A stretch of 64,000 nt of DNA from Marasmitruncus massiliensis (GTDB taxonomy: Bacteria > Bacillota > Clostridia > Oscillospirales > Ruminococcaceae). Below, piece by piece: positions 51,115-60,804 of the stretch (the stretch's first letter is position 1; the number at the start of each line of letters is the position of its first letter). A program made the translations under genes and the position numbers. The notes beneath the pieces are model-generated. The model saw nothing but the letters and a program-made list of their open reading frames with translations. It was not told where the DNA came from and searched no databases. The DNA is taken from contig NZ_FYDE01000005.1 of assembly GCF_900186535.1 (NCBI RefSeq), positions 2,021,677 to 2,085,676 of the forward strand. The letters are read 5' to 3'.

Positions 51115-51206
51115 ATATCAGGAACAGTATATCTATCCACTTATATTTAGACATACTTGCTTACACAAATATTAATATTATTCAGCTTTCAAGTGAAAAT
51201 ACAGTT

Positions 51207-51236
51207 AAGGGGGCAGCATGAGCTGCCCCTTTTTTA
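51207..51236. terminator. Terminator between kinase and lacI-type gene
   Basis: Stem AAGGGGGCAGC with GCTGCCCCTTT (loop ATGA) followed on plus by TTTTTT. It lies between converging genes; on the minus strand only TTAACTG follows. Confidence 0.85.
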
Positions 51237-51245
51237 TATTGTCTC

Positions 51246-52310
51246 TCACCGCACAGGCCCAGTGGAACGGCGGGCAACCAGTTTAGGCTGGTACTCCACC
51301 CTTGTAATGACTTCGGACATATTATGCATTTGTTTCATTTTCATATAAAGCATTTCAAATACGTTGCGGCCTTTGTCCGCGATATGGTGTTCCACACTGG
51401 TCAGCGATACCTGACCCAGGTGAGACGGGAGCAGGTTGTCGAAGCCGCAGACGCTGTAGTCTTCCGGGATGCGGAAGCCCGCCGACAAAACGGCGTCGGA
51501 TACGCCGTAAGCGACCATGTCGTTAACCCCGACAAAGGCAGTCAGTTCCGGATTTTTCAGGCAATCCCGCGTCAGCTCATATCCCACGGCGTGTTCGATA
51601 TGCAGGCGGTCCAGATCCTCCTGAGGAGAGACTTCCCGCTCTCTGACCAATACCGTTCCCTGCGGGCATTCCTTTTGAAATGTTTCCTGAAGGCCATCCA
51701 GCCGGCGGGTGCGGGCAGTATTGTACTGGTCCAGCGTGGTGGTAATAAACGCAATGTGCCGGTGCCCCAGCCCGATGATGTGGCGGGCGATCAGGCAGCC
51801 CGCGATATAGTTGTTCAGTTCTACCGTGTCCAGGCTGATTTGTTCCGTATGATCACTGATGACCGCAGCGGGAATGGTTTTGCTGATTTCCATCACTTTT
51901 TCGGGATTCTGCGGCTGAATCGTAAAAATAATACCGGCCACGGAAGAAGCCTGGATCCTGTCCAATATCTGGGATTCCCGCCGCGGATCACGGTAGGTGA
52001 CAAAGATCATCTGCCGGTAGCCCTTTGCATCCGCAGCCTGTTCGATGGACTGGATCATATCCGAATAATACGGATTGGTGATGGTGGGGCACACAACTGC
52101 AATTGTGTTGGAAAAAATGTGCTGATACGCATGGCTTGCATTTTTGGTATATCCCAGCTGTCTGGCCGCGCTGAAAACTTCATCGACCGTCTGCGCGGAG
52201 AAGGAAACGTCGGGCCTTTGGTTCAGAATCATGGAAACGGTGGACGGAGATACTTTTGCCAATCGGGCAACATCCTGAATTGTGGGTTTTGAGGCTTTCA
52301 CAAAAATCAT
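51246..52310 (-). CDS. LacI-family transcriptional regulator
   Basis: A 354-residue LacI/GalR repressor. The N-terminal helix-turn-helix with hinge is PTIQDVARLAKVSPSTVSMI; the rest is a periplasmic-binding-like effector domain (NTIAVVCPTITNPYYSDMIQ at the start). It is divergent from the sugar ABC transporter genes and probably controls them. A GTG at 52301 is an alternative start. Confidence 0.92.
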   Translation of the reverse strand: MIFVKASKPTIQDVARLAKVSPSTVSMILNQRPDVSFSAQTVDEVFSAARQLGYTKNASHAYQHIFSNTIAVVCPTITNPYYSDMIQSIEQAADAKGYRQMIFVTYRDPRRESQILDRIQASSVAGIIFTIQPQNPEKVMEISKTIPAAVISDHTEQISLDTVELNNYIAGCLIARHIIGLGHRHIAFITTTLDQYNTARTRRLDGLQETFQKECPQGTVLVREREVSPQEDLDRLHIEHAVGYELTRDCLKNPELTAFVGVNDMVAYGVSDAVLSAGFRIPEDYSVCGFDNLLPSHLGQVSLTSVEHHIADKGRNVFEMLYMKMKQMHNMSEVITRVEYQPKLVARRSTGPVR

Positions 52311-52457
52311 CCAGTCTCTTTTTAAATAGGGTGGCCCATACAGAGCTTCATAAATCGATATGCGTGCAGATACGAATCAGTCGATGTTCGGCCTGTATAA
52401 ACTCACCCAATATTACTATAAACGACGCACATAAAAAAGTAAACTAATTCATTGAAA

Positions 52458-52479
52458 AATTATTAAAATTTTAATAATT
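52458..52479. repeat. Perfect 22-bp AT-only palindrome in the lacI-ABC intergenic region
   Basis: AATTATTAAAATTTTAATAA-TT reads the same on both strands. A second inverted repeat, AAAATATTTA-N14-TAAATATTTT, lies around 52603-52637. Both are in the 383-nt gap between divergent genes; either might bind the LacI-type regulator, but neither has the usual central CG. Confidence 0.5.
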
Positions 52480-52536
52480 CTATTTTGTTCAAATTTCACA
52501 TTTCAGAATCATTACAAAACATTTACACACATTTGC

Positions 52537-52565
52537 TTGGACATTTCCCGCAAATAAGCTACTCT
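52537..52565 (+). promoter_or_regulatory. Promoter of the sugar ABC operon
   Basis: TTGGAC (52537-52542), 17 nt, TACTCT (52560-52565). Leader about 120 nt, containing the second inverted repeat of the region. Confidence 0.55.
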
Positions 52566-52693
52566 TATAGAGAAAGAACGACTTATAGGGTACGGGTTAT
52601 CAAAATATTTAGTTGTTGATTTAATTAAATATTTTAATAATCAATATGACTAAGAGCCATTGGTACCCCCAAAAAAGTAAAGGAGAGCGTTTT

Positions 52694-54034
52694 ATGAAAA
52701 AGACGTTAAGCGCCATACTCGCCGCAGCGATGTGCTGCACACTGGTTTTGGCCGGCTGTTCGCAGACAAGCCCCGCGCCCGGATCTGGAACCGCATCCGG
52801 TGCCGGCAGCGACAAGGTCATCGAATTGGATATGTATTTCCCCGTCTCGGTCGGAGGCGGGCCGGATGCCATTATCAGCGGGCTTTGCGACCAGTTCCAC
52901 AGCGAATATCCGGGAATCAAGGTTAACCCCGTGTATGCGGGAACCTATGCCGAAACCCGCACAAAAGTGTTGTCCGCCATCAAGAGCGGCGACACCCCGG
53001 CGATTGCCCTGATGTTCTCGATCGACCTGCATTCGCTGCTTTCCATGGACGTCCTGTATGACTACGACCAATTCTGTAAAACAGATGAGGACAAAACCTG
53101 GCTGAACGGCTTTTACGACGGTTTCATGGAAAACAGCCGCACCGGAGGAAAAACCTATGGTATCCCCTGGCAGCGCAGCACGATTATCCTGTATTACAAC
53201 AAGGATGCCTTCAAGGAGGCTGGACTGGACCCCGAAGCGCCGCCGGCCAACTGGCAGGAGTTGAAGGACTACGCCAAAAAGCTCACCAAAACAGAAAACG
53301 GTACAACTACCCGTTACGGCATTCAAATACCCTCGGATAAGGCAGGCTACGCATACTGGATGCTTCAGACCTTCTGCAACCAGGAGAATGGATTCAACCT
53401 GATGAATGAAGACGGCGACGAGGTCTATTTTAATGACCCCAGAACCATTAAAGGGCTGGAATTCTGGAAGAGCCTGTCCGATGACGGCAGCCAGCCTGCC
53501 GGGACCAGCGCATGGTCGACCACCCCAACCGATTTTATCGAGCAGCGGGCCGCAATGATCTACCATACCACCGGAAACCTCACCAATATTCGCAAAAACG
53601 CCAAGTTTGACTTTGGGACGGCTATGCTCCCGGCCGACGAATCAAGGGGTTCCCCGACGGGCGGCGGCAATTTCTACCTGTTCAAGGGTGTCCCTGAGGA
53701 GGAGACGCAGGCGGCCTATACCTTCATCAAGTGGATGACCGGAGACCCCGACCGTGTGGCACAGTGGTCGATTGACACGGGATATGTCGCTACCCGCCCC
53801 GAAGCCTATGAGACGGACCTGCTGAAAAATTACGCGAAGGATTTCCCGCAGGCACTTACCGCACGGGACCAGCTCGAATACGCGCACGCCGAATTCTCCG
53901 TGTACGACCAGGGAAATGTGCAGGATATTCTTGATACGGCGATTGAAGCGGTCATGACTAGACAGATGAGCGCTGCCGACGCAATGGCGCAGGCGCAGGA
54001 CAAAGCGGACGGTATTTTAAAGCAGTACAAATAG
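52694..54034 (+). CDS. Family 1 sugar-binding lipoprotein of an ABC transporter
   Basis: A 446-residue extracytoplasmic sugar receptor of the UgpB/MalE-like family 1. The signal peptide ends at the lipobox VLAGC. FHSEYPGIKVNPVYAGTYAET and GKTYGIPWQRSTIILYYNKDAF are typical. The start at 52694 follows AAAGGAGAGCG. It heads an operon with two permeases and an isomerase; no ATPase is encoded nearby, so a shared MsmX-type ATPase is likely. Confidence 0.92.
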   Translation: MKKTLSAILAAAMCCTLVLAGCSQTSPAPGSGTASGAGSDKVIELDMYFPVSVGGGPDAIISGLCDQFHSEYPGIKVNPVYAGTYAETRTKVLSAIKSGDTPAIALMFSIDLHSLLSMDVLYDYDQFCKTDEDKTWLNGFYDGFMENSRTGGKTYGIPWQRSTIILYYNKDAFKEAGLDPEAPPANWQELKDYAKKLTKTENGTTTRYGIQIPSDKAGYAYWMLQTFCNQENGFNLMNEDGDEVYFNDPRTIKGLEFWKSLSDDGSQPAGTSAWSTTPTDFIEQRAAMIYHTTGNLTNIRKNAKFDFGTAMLPADESRGSPTGGGNFYLFKGVPEEETQAAYTFIKWMTGDPDRVAQWSIDTGYVATRPEAYETDLLKNYAKDFPQALTARDQLEYAHAEFSVYDQGNVQDILDTAIEAVMTRQMSAADAMAQAQDKADGILKQYK

Positions 54035-54146
54035 CACTTTCTATGCTGTTAATCAGCCGTATCCCCCGGCAGAGTTGTTTTGCCGGGGAACTTTGGTAAA
54101 TCTGCACGGCAGCCGCTTTGGGAAAACAGAATCGAGGGCTTTGCTT

Positions 54147-55094
54147 ATGAAAACTTTATCACCCGGAACCGCGGGGAGGGCGGCAGCTCTCCCCCGCGGA
54201 CAACAGAAAAAGACTCCCATCGACCGGGAACTTCGCAGAAAGTGGAAAACCACCCTGCTGGCGTGGGGCGTTCTATTGCCGTCCCTGCTTTTTCTGGGGA
54301 CGTTCACCATCTACCCGATCCTCAGCAGTCTGATCAAAAGCTTCTATAAAGATGACCTGGCGACGGTGATTCCCCGGTTTATCGGATTACAAAATTATAC
54401 CGGACTTCTGAACGACCCCATTTTTGCCAAGTCATTTTTCAACAATTTGCTGGTGGCGGTCTGCACCGTCCCCACCAGCATCGCGCTGGCTGTTGCAATG
54501 GCCGTTTTTACCAACAAGGTGATTGCGGGAAAAGGGATCGTGCGTACGGCGTTCTTCTACCCCACGATTCTGCCGATGGTAGCCGTAGCAAACATTTGGC
54601 TGTTTATCTATACGCCTATCTACGGCCTCGCGTCCTACCTTAATCCCGCATGGCGTATCCTCGGAAATCCGGATACCGCCATCTGGGGCCTGATCGTCAT
54701 GCTGAACTGGAAACAGGCTGGCTATCTGATGATTTTCTATCTGTCCGGGCTGCAAGGGATTCCATCGGAATTATATGAGGCAGCCATGATCGACGGTTCA
54801 GGTCCGCTGCAAACCTTCCGCAATATCACATGGCCGATGCTGCAGCCGACTACGCTTTATATTACGATTATCGCACTGACCAACGCCTACAAGACGGTGG
54901 ATCATCTTTACATTATGACAAAAGGCGGACCGAACAACTCCACCAATATGCTGCTGTTTTATATTTATCAGGTCGGTTTCGATTTCTGGGATACGGGTAA
55001 GGCTTCCGCCATGACGATTGTACTCATCGTGCTGCTGCTTACCGCTACCTGTGTGTACTTTTTCACGCAGGACAAAAAGACCTTTTATAACTAA
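54147..55094 (+). CDS. Sugar ABC transporter permease (UgpA/MalF-like)
   Basis: A 315-residue permease with six hydrophobic helices; the EAA-like loop is ELYEAAMIDGSGPLQTFRNI. The start MKTLSPGTAG at 54147 follows GAGGG; the open frame begins at 54075 without a site. It is 112 nt after the binding-protein gene. Confidence 0.9.
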   Translation: MKTLSPGTAGRAAALPRGQQKKTPIDRELRRKWKTTLLAWGVLLPSLLFLGTFTIYPILSSLIKSFYKDDLATVIPRFIGLQNYTGLLNDPIFAKSFFNNLLVAVCTVPTSIALAVAMAVFTNKVIAGKGIVRTAFFYPTILPMVAVANIWLFIYTPIYGLASYLNPAWRILGNPDTAIWGLIVMLNWKQAGYLMIFYLSGLQGIPSELYEAAMIDGSGPLQTFRNITWPMLQPTTLYITIIALTNAYKTVDHLYIMTKGGPNNSTNMLLFYIYQVGFDFWDTGKASAMTIVLIVLLLTATCVYFFTQDKKTFYN

Positions 55095-55161
55095 CCGCTT
55101 ATCCGATTGGATAAGCCTTCCCCTATAAAAAGAATGCACGCGTTTACGCAGGGAGGTCCCT

Positions 55162-55995
55162 ATGAAAAAAAACACCGGCGTCCACCTGACCCCCGGCAGG
55201 CTGTTTGTATACGTTCTGATGTGCCTTTTGGCCGTCATTTATCTGATTCCGCTCTTATGGATGGTGCGCACCGCGTTTATCCCTTCCGGTTTGGCGCTGC
55301 AGCCATTTGCTTTTGCCTGGCCCACGTTCGGGAACCTCGAGCATATTCTGAATGTGGCCCCGTTTTCCCTTTATTACGCCAACACGATTTTCATTGTGTT
55401 TTGTACACTGGCCGTACAGTTCGTGCTCATCACGCTGGCGGGATATGTGTTTGCGCGTCTGGATTTTTTTGGAAGCCGTGTGCTGTTTGTGCTGTTTCTC
55501 ACACAGTTGATGATTTCCCCTGACGTCCTGATCCTTCCCAATTATCAGTTGATGCAGCGGCTAAATCTCGTCAATACGCGGGCCGGGGTCATGCTGCCCT
55601 TCTTTGCCTCGGCTATGGGAACGTTTTTTATGCGGCAGTCGATCAAAACCATCCCCTACGAACTGGAGGAGGCGGCAAAAATGGACGGCTGCGGGTTGCT
55701 GCGAATGCTTGTTCAGATTTACGTTCCGCTGCTTAAACCCGCTTATGCGGCGTTCGGGCTGATTTCCGTATCTTTTCACTGGAATGATTTTCTCTGGCCG
55801 CTTGTGATGATCAATTCCGTAGGAAAAAGGCCACTGACGCTGGGCCTTGCGATCTTTGCGATGTCAAGCGAAACCGGGGCCCAATGGAGCGACGTCTGCG
55901 CGGCAACCTTTCTTGTTGTTTGCCCGCTTCTGATTCTGTTTTTTGTTTTTCAGCAGCAATTTGTCGAGAGCTTTATCCATTCGGGGATTAAATAG
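55162..55995 (+). CDS. Sugar ABC transporter permease (UgpE/MalG-like)
   Basis: A 277-residue partner permease with six helices; the EAA loop is ELEEAAKMDGCGLLRMLVQI. The ATG follows GGGAGGTCCCT. It ends 15 nt before the isomerase gene. Confidence 0.92.
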   Translation: MKKNTGVHLTPGRLFVYVLMCLLAVIYLIPLLWMVRTAFIPSGLALQPFAFAWPTFGNLEHILNVAPFSLYYANTIFIVFCTLAVQFVLITLAGYVFARLDFFGSRVLFVLFLTQLMISPDVLILPNYQLMQRLNLVNTRAGVMLPFFASAMGTFFMRQSIKTIPYELEEAAKMDGCGLLRMLVQIYVPLLKPAYAAFGLISVSFHWNDFLWPLVMINSVGKRPLTLGLAIFAMSSETGAQWSDVCAATFLVVCPLLILFFVFQQQFVESFIHSGIK

Positions 55996-56010
55996 CGAAG
56001 GAGTGTACAC

Positions 56011-56856
56011 ATGGTTAGCGTCAGTACTTTTGCGTTCGCCGGGCTGGATCTTTTGGAATTCGCGGAAAAGCTCCGCAGGCAGGGCGATACGGAAACTGGC
56101 TTGGAACTGTTTTTCGACACGCATCCTTTTACAGGAGCCGGTCTTTATCAGGAACACCTGAGGGACTTTATCAATCATGAGCGGATGGGAATTCACTGTC
56201 CGACATCGGGCTGTGACCTTCTGGCAGACGAAGGGACGCTCCTTCTCAGGCACAGTCTGGATCGGCATAAGGAATGCATGGAGCTGGCCGCACGGATCAA
56301 CGCGCCTTATATGGTGCTCCATACAAACGGCATGAACCCGGTGGATCAGGCCAGGATACAGAAAAAAAGGAAACTGTTTATGGAGCGGGCGGTTCTACTC
56401 GCGGAAACCGCACGGCAGTACGGATGTGAGCTGTGGGTTGAAAATGTAGGTTTTGGCCGCAGCCGGACGATGGTGTTTGACGAGGAGTCCTATATAGATC
56501 TGATCCTGTCCGGCAGAAGCTTTTATTCGCTGGTGGATATCGGTCATGCGCATATCAACGGATGGGATCTCCCGCGGCTGTTCAAACGGCTGAACGGAAG
56601 AATCAAGGGGGTCCATGTGCATGACAATGACGGCGTTTCCGATCAGCATTTGCCCGTTTTCAGGGGCAGTATCCAATGGGAACCGATCTTTCAGGCCATG
56701 CAGAATTTATCCGGCGATCTTGTGGCCGTTCTGGAATACATGCCAAATACGCCGCGCGGGGAACTCTCGCTCGGCATCAACATTTTGCGGGACAATCTTT
56801 TCAAACAGGCAGATACCACATCGTATTTCAAAAAAGATTCAAAAGCGAAAGCATGA
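56011..56856 (+). CDS. Sugar phosphate isomerase/epimerase-like TIM barrel protein
   Basis: A 281-residue AP-endonuclease-2/xylose-isomerase-like protein. Metal-site candidates are LWVENVGFGRS (Glu), LVDIGHAHINGWD (Asp, His) and GVHVHDNDGVSDQHLP (His, Asp), plus VLEYMPN near the end. Such enzymes isomerise or epimerise keto-sugars, inositols or hydroxypyruvate; the substrate is unknown. Site GCGAAGGAGTG precedes the ATG. Last gene of the ABC operon. Confidence 0.85.
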   Translation: MVSVSTFAFAGLDLLEFAEKLRRQGDTETGLELFFDTHPFTGAGLYQEHLRDFINHERMGIHCPTSGCDLLADEGTLLLRHSLDRHKECMELAARINAPYMVLHTNGMNPVDQARIQKKRKLFMERAVLLAETARQYGCELWVENVGFGRSRTMVFDEESYIDLILSGRSFYSLVDIGHAHINGWDLPRLFKRLNGRIKGVHVHDNDGVSDQHLPVFRGSIQWEPIFQAMQNLSGDLVAVLEYMPNTPRGELSLGINILRDNLFKQADTTSYFKKDSKAKA

Positions 56857-56858
56857 GT

Positions 56859-56903
56859 AGAACACGTCCCCCGACCGATGGTTACGGCTGAGGGACGTGT
56901 TCT
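56859..56903. terminator. Long hairpin between converging operons
   Basis: A 12-bp stem, AGAACACGTCCC (56859-56870) with GGGACGTGTTCT (56892-56903), and a 21-nt loop. No strong T-run follows on either strand, so terminator activity is likely but not certain. Confidence 0.6.
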
Positions 56904-56929
56904 GCGTTTACGAAAGGATTCCGGGCGTA

Positions 56930-57952
56930 TCAGCCAAACGTAAGGACGACTTTGGCAGCGCCGCCGTTTTTATCCGCGAGCACGTCAAATGCCTTTTTGA
57001 ATTCTTCTGCAGGGAACACATGTGTAATCAGCTGATTCACACGGTCAAGCCTTCCGGGAAACTGTTCAACAGTTTCCGGAAACTTCTGAAACTGATGCCT
57101 TGTTCCAAGGATTGTAAGTTCTTTTGCGTTAAGCGCCCTAAAATTGACGGGAATCGGCTCTTTTCCGAAGGTCATCGCGACAAGGCGTCCCGCGGGTGAG
57201 AGGACTTCCACCGCATGGGTTAAAAGCTCGGGAACTCCGGCCGCTTCAAAGATCACATTAACCCCCTCGCCGCCCGTCAGCCTTCCGATCAATGCGTCCA
57301 GATCCTCCTTCATGGGGTTTATAAGATAATCCGCTCCGAACGCTTTAGCCATCGCAAGCCGGTTTTCGTTCGGCTCGGACACAATGACGGTAGCCCCCCG
57401 GCTTTTCGCGACATCCGCAACCACCAGGCCGATCGGCCCCGCGCCATGGACGAGAACCACATCTCCGGGCTGCACGTTACCGCGCCAGTTCGCCTGCGCA
57501 CCGATTGTATAGGGCTCGCAGGCTGCCGCCTGCACAAAGGACATTTTATCTGTGTGATACTTGTAGAGCTGAGAACGTCCGACAACCGCATATTCCCGGA
57601 AAGTACCGTCCACGCTGCATCCAAGCACCTTCAGCTCCCGACACACGTTATGATGACCGGTGCGGCAGGCATAGCAGGTACCGCAGTAGGTGATCGGTTC
57701 GAACACGACGCCGTCTCCCGGATTCAGATCAGTTACACCGTCACCCACCTCCTCGACGGTCCCGCTTGCTTCGTGTCCGATGACGCGCGGATACACGGCG
57801 TAAGGATTTGTCCCATGCGCGACGTGTACATCGGAGCCGCAGATTCCCGTCGCCCTGATCCTGACCAGTACCTGGTCAGGGCTTGTGATGGACGGCTTTT
57901 CCACTTCCAGCATCTCTATTTGATTCGGTTTAATTACTGTAATTGCTTTCAA
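56930..57952 (-). CDS. Zinc-dependent alcohol/polyol dehydrogenase (MDR superfamily)
   Basis: A 340-residue medium-chain dehydrogenase. Catalytic zinc motifs ATGICGSDVHVAHG and IGHEASGTVEEVG; structural zinc cysteines CGTCYACRTGHHNVC; NAD(P) Rossmann motif VHGAGPIGLVVADVAKSRG. It most resembles sorbitol/L-threonine/galactitol-type dehydrogenases; the substrate is not known. The start is taken as TTG 57952 (KAITVIKPNQ, behind GGATGAT); ATG 57964 is an alternative. Last gene of the epimerase-TRAP operon. Confidence 0.88.
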   Translation of the reverse strand: MKAITVIKPNQIEMLEVEKPSITSPDQVLVRIRATGICGSDVHVAHGTNPYAVYPRVIGHEASGTVEEVGDGVTDLNPGDGVVFEPITYCGTCYACRTGHHNVCRELKVLGCSVDGTFREYAVVGRSQLYKYHTDKMSFVQAAACEPYTIGAQANWRGNVQPGDVVLVHGAGPIGLVVADVAKSRGATVIVSEPNENRLAMAKAFGADYLINPMKEDLDALIGRLTGGEGVNVIFEAAGVPELLTHAVEVLSPAGRLVAMTFGKEPIPVNFRALNAKELTILGTRHQFQKFPETVEQFPGRLDRVNQLITHVFPAEEFKKAFDVLADKNGGAAKVVLTFG

Positions 57953-57996
57953 AATATCATCCATTCTTTCCAATAAAACTGTTTTGCCGCCGCGGC

Positions 57997-58884
57997 CTAA
58001 ATACCAGGGCAGGAAAGGAACCCGCCGTCAACGGCGATGACCTGGCCGGTAATATATCCGGACATAGCCGGATCAGCGAAAAATCGCAGTGCGCCCACAA
58101 GTTCGACGGGATCTCCGAGCCTTCCCATCGGCGTACGGTGAATCACATGATCATAGCGCCGCGTGTAGGTTCCATCCGGATTCACATACATATCGTGGTT
58201 TAAGGGTGTCAGAAAATATCCCGGAGCCACCGCGTTGACCCGGACCCTGCCGTACTCATTTGATAAGTAGTTGGAAAGCCATTTTGTAAACATGTCGACC
58301 GCCGCCTTGCTGGAAGCATAGGCAGGCACCATACTAAGCGCGTCATAGGCCGCCATCGAGGTAATATTGATAATGGAACTGCCCTCCTGTCCAACCAGAT
58401 CCACCGCGAACACCTGGCAGGCAATAAATGTTCCCAGCCAGTTTACATTCATCACGCGCAGTACCCTGTCCGCGTCGAGATTGAACAGCGTACGGCTTTT
58501 TTGAACAAGTGCTTCATAGTCCTGCCTGGAACCACCCGGCGGAAGCGCTGCCACATCCGTATCGTTTTCGTCACCACGTTGGTAAGCCTCCGATGTTGTC
58601 TTGGCAAGAACGTCCTGAATGCCCGCGCAGTTAATCAGTACATTGCATTTCCCGAAGGCATTGCGTACTGCCTCCCGCGCCGCTTCCATGGATGCCCTGT
58701 CTGTAACGTTGCAGAAAGCCGCGAAAGACTCGCCGCCCTTTTCCCGGATTTCCACGGCAACACACTCCGCCGCCTTGAGATCATAATCCAAAACAGCGAT
58801 CCTGTGGCCGTCTTTTGCGAGTTCTCCGGCAAAAACGCTGCCAAGCCCGCCTCCGGCGCCCGTAATGACAATTGTCTGCTGCAT
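57997..58884 (-). CDS. Short-chain dehydrogenase, D-mannonate oxidoreductase-like
   Basis: A 295-residue SDR. Cofactor motif VITGAGGGLGSVFAGEL; NINCAG-like INCAGIQD; catalytic Ser and Tyr-x3-Lys in NITSMAAYDALSM and PAYASSK. A long insertion between residues about 95 and 140 ending SRTLFNLDADRVLRVMNVNW resembles the SDR-type fructuronate reductases (YjmF/UxuB of Bacillus), hinting at hexuronate chemistry. The start MQQTIVITGAG at 58884 follows AAGGGGGTTATCGC. In the same operon as a TRAP transporter. Confidence 0.85.
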   Translation of the reverse strand: MQQTIVITGAGGGLGSVFAGELAKDGHRIAVLDYDLKAAECVAVEIREKGGESFAAFCNVTDRASMEAAREAVRNAFGKCNVLINCAGIQDVLAKTTSEAYQRGDENDTDVAALPPGGSRQDYEALVQKSRTLFNLDADRVLRVMNVNWLGTFIACQVFAVDLVGQEGSSIINITSMAAYDALSMVPAYASSKAAVDMFTKWLSNYLSNEYGRVRVNAVAPGYFLTPLNHDMYVNPDGTYTRRYDHVIHRTPMGRLGDPVELVGALRFFADPAMSGYITGQVIAVDGGFLSCPGI

Positions 58885-58927
58885 GCGATAACCCCCTTGA
58901 TTTTTTATACACTCGATTGGTCTGACA

Positions 58928-60202
58928 TCAGGAGGCCAGCAAACCAGGAATCCAAAGCGTGATTTGCGGCACAAACGAGACGAGCGCCAATACGGTCAGG
59001 CTGGTCAATAAAAACGGCGTGTTTGCCCTGAATGCTTGATAAGTAGAAACTCTCCCGATCTGTGCGCCCGTGCAGATACACATCCCGACCGGCGGGGTTG
59101 TAAGGCCAATCATCAGGTTCAAAATTGCCATCAGTGCGAAATGAACAGGGTCCATGCCAACCGCCGTTGCTACCGGCAGAAGCACCGGGAACGTGATCAG
59201 GATCGCCGCAAGGCTCTCCATAAACATTCCCACGAACAAAAGAACAATATTGATGAGCAGGATCACAGCGATTCTGCTGGATGTAATGCTGAGGATGCCG
59301 TTTGCCACCATCTGCGGGATTCGCTCAGCGGTGAGGATATAGCCGAATACGTTCGCGAAACCAATCAAAATGATAATGCTGGCGCAGGAGCGCAGGTTTT
59401 CCCACAAAATGCGGGGAACGTCCTGAAATTTAATCTCCTTATAGATAAAGATGCCTACCACCAGTGCGTAAACGCAGGTGACAACAGAAGCCTCCGTCGG
59501 CGTGAAAATCCCCGACAGAATGCCGCCCAACAGAATCAGCGGCATAATAATCGCCCAGATAGCGCTTTTGGTTGTTTTCAGCCGCTGTTTCCAGCCTACT
59601 TTTGCATGTTTCGCATAATGCCGTCTGACGGAAATGATATAGGTAGGGATGCACAGGGCGAGCCCCAGCAGAATACCGGGAATAATACCGGCCTGGAACA
59701 TCTTTCCAACAGAAATACTGACACAGGAGCCAGCGATAACCATTGGAACGCTCGGCGGAATAATAGGCCCGACGACGGAGGATGCCGCTGTTACCGCTAC
59801 TGAAAAGTCGTCGTCATAGCCATCTTCAACCATCGCGGGAATCAACATGCCGCCGAGGCTGCAAACGTCCGCAATCGCCGTACCGGAAATTCCCGCGAAC
59901 ACCATGCTTGCTGCCACATTGACCAACGCAAGGCTGCCGGTAAAGTGTCCCAGAAACGCATTGCAGAAGTCAAGAATACGTTTTGTAATCCCGCCGCCGT
60001 TCATCAGGGAACCGGCCAGCATGAATCCGGGAATGCACAGCAATGTAAAGGAGTCCATGCCTGCAAAAAATTTTTGTGTGATAACCGCAAGCGGAATATT
60101 ATTCATAAACAGATAAAACAGGGACGACGCCCCCAATGAAAAAGCGATCGGCACACCAAGGATCAATAATACGAGAAACAGGACAAACATCACCACAACC
60201 AC
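58928..60202 (-). CDS. TRAP transporter large permease subunit DctM (second system)
   Basis: A 424-residue, roughly 12-helix permease. Family blocks: IPGFMLAGSLMNGGGITKRI, GISGTAIADVCSLGGM, SSVVGPIIPPSVPMVIAGS and GLTTPPVGMCICTG. It is a paralogue of the DctM at 45 kb but clearly different in sequence. It starts 3 nt after the small permease gene. Confidence 0.93.
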   Translation of the reverse strand: MVVVMFVLFLVLLILGVPIAFSLGASSLFYLFMNNIPLAVITQKFFAGMDSFTLLCIPGFMLAGSLMNGGGITKRILDFCNAFLGHFTGSLALVNVAASMVFAGISGTAIADVCSLGGMLIPAMVEDGYDDDFSVAVTAASSVVGPIIPPSVPMVIAGSCVSISVGKMFQAGIIPGILLGLALCIPTYIISVRRHYAKHAKVGWKQRLKTTKSAIWAIIMPLILLGGILSGIFTPTEASVVTCVYALVVGIFIYKEIKFQDVPRILWENLRSCASIIILIGFANVFGYILTAERIPQMVANGILSITSSRIAVILLINIVLLFVGMFMESLAAILITFPVLLPVATAVGMDPVHFALMAILNLMIGLTTPPVGMCICTGAQIGRVSTYQAFRANTPFLLTSLTVLALVSFVPQITLWIPGLLAS

Positions 60203-60205
60203 ACT

Positions 60206-60682
60206 TTATTCCCCCTTTACCATGTCCATCACTTCTTCAACGACAAGCGCAAGACTGTAAATCGTTGTGAGCGCGAAGATCCCAATCGGGACAATATAGA
60301 AAAACCCCATGTTGATCCGCAAAGAGGTCGTGAGTGTCTTTAACCCCTTTGTAAAAAAAATATAAGCCTGCCACGTGCCAATCACGCCGACTACGCTGAT
60401 AACCAGATGTTCAAAAACAGTAATGGCATGGCGGACCCTGCCGTGCAGGTTGTTTAAAAGGATATCGATGGCGGCATATTCCCGATATTTAATTGCGATT
60501 GGCGCACCTGTCATAATCGTGTACATGAAAAGCAGCCTGGTCATCTCATCTGTCCAGGGGGCTGAAAGCCCCGGCGTATACCGTGTGATAATCTGAACCA
60601 GAACGCAAATGCCGACCAGTATAAAACATGCAGCCGTCAGGTAACTGAACACCTTGTCAAACGCTTTGGCAATCTTTTTCAT
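60206..60682 (-). CDS. TRAP transporter small permease subunit DctQ (second system)
   Basis: A 158-residue, four-helix protein with the family block APWTDEMTRLLFMYTIMTG. The start MKKIAKAFDKVFSYL at 60682 follows GGGAGGGAAACG; the frame continues upstream to 60781 without support. Confidence 0.9.
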   Translation of the reverse strand: MKKIAKAFDKVFSYLTAACFILVGICVLVQIITRYTPGLSAPWTDEMTRLLFMYTIMTGAPIAIKYREYAAIDILLNNLHGRVRHAITVFEHLVISVVGVIGTWQAYIFFTKGLKTLTTSLRINMGFFYIVPIGIFALTTIYSLALVVEEVMDMVKGE

Positions 60683-60804
60683 CGTTTCCCTCCCATAAAG
60701 TACGGCTCCCTCAAACGGTATCGACCTATTGATCATCCGCCATGCAGAGCCGCCTGCCGATACAGGCGGTTCTGCATGCATTGAAGTTGTCAGTTAGCCG
60801 GAAT

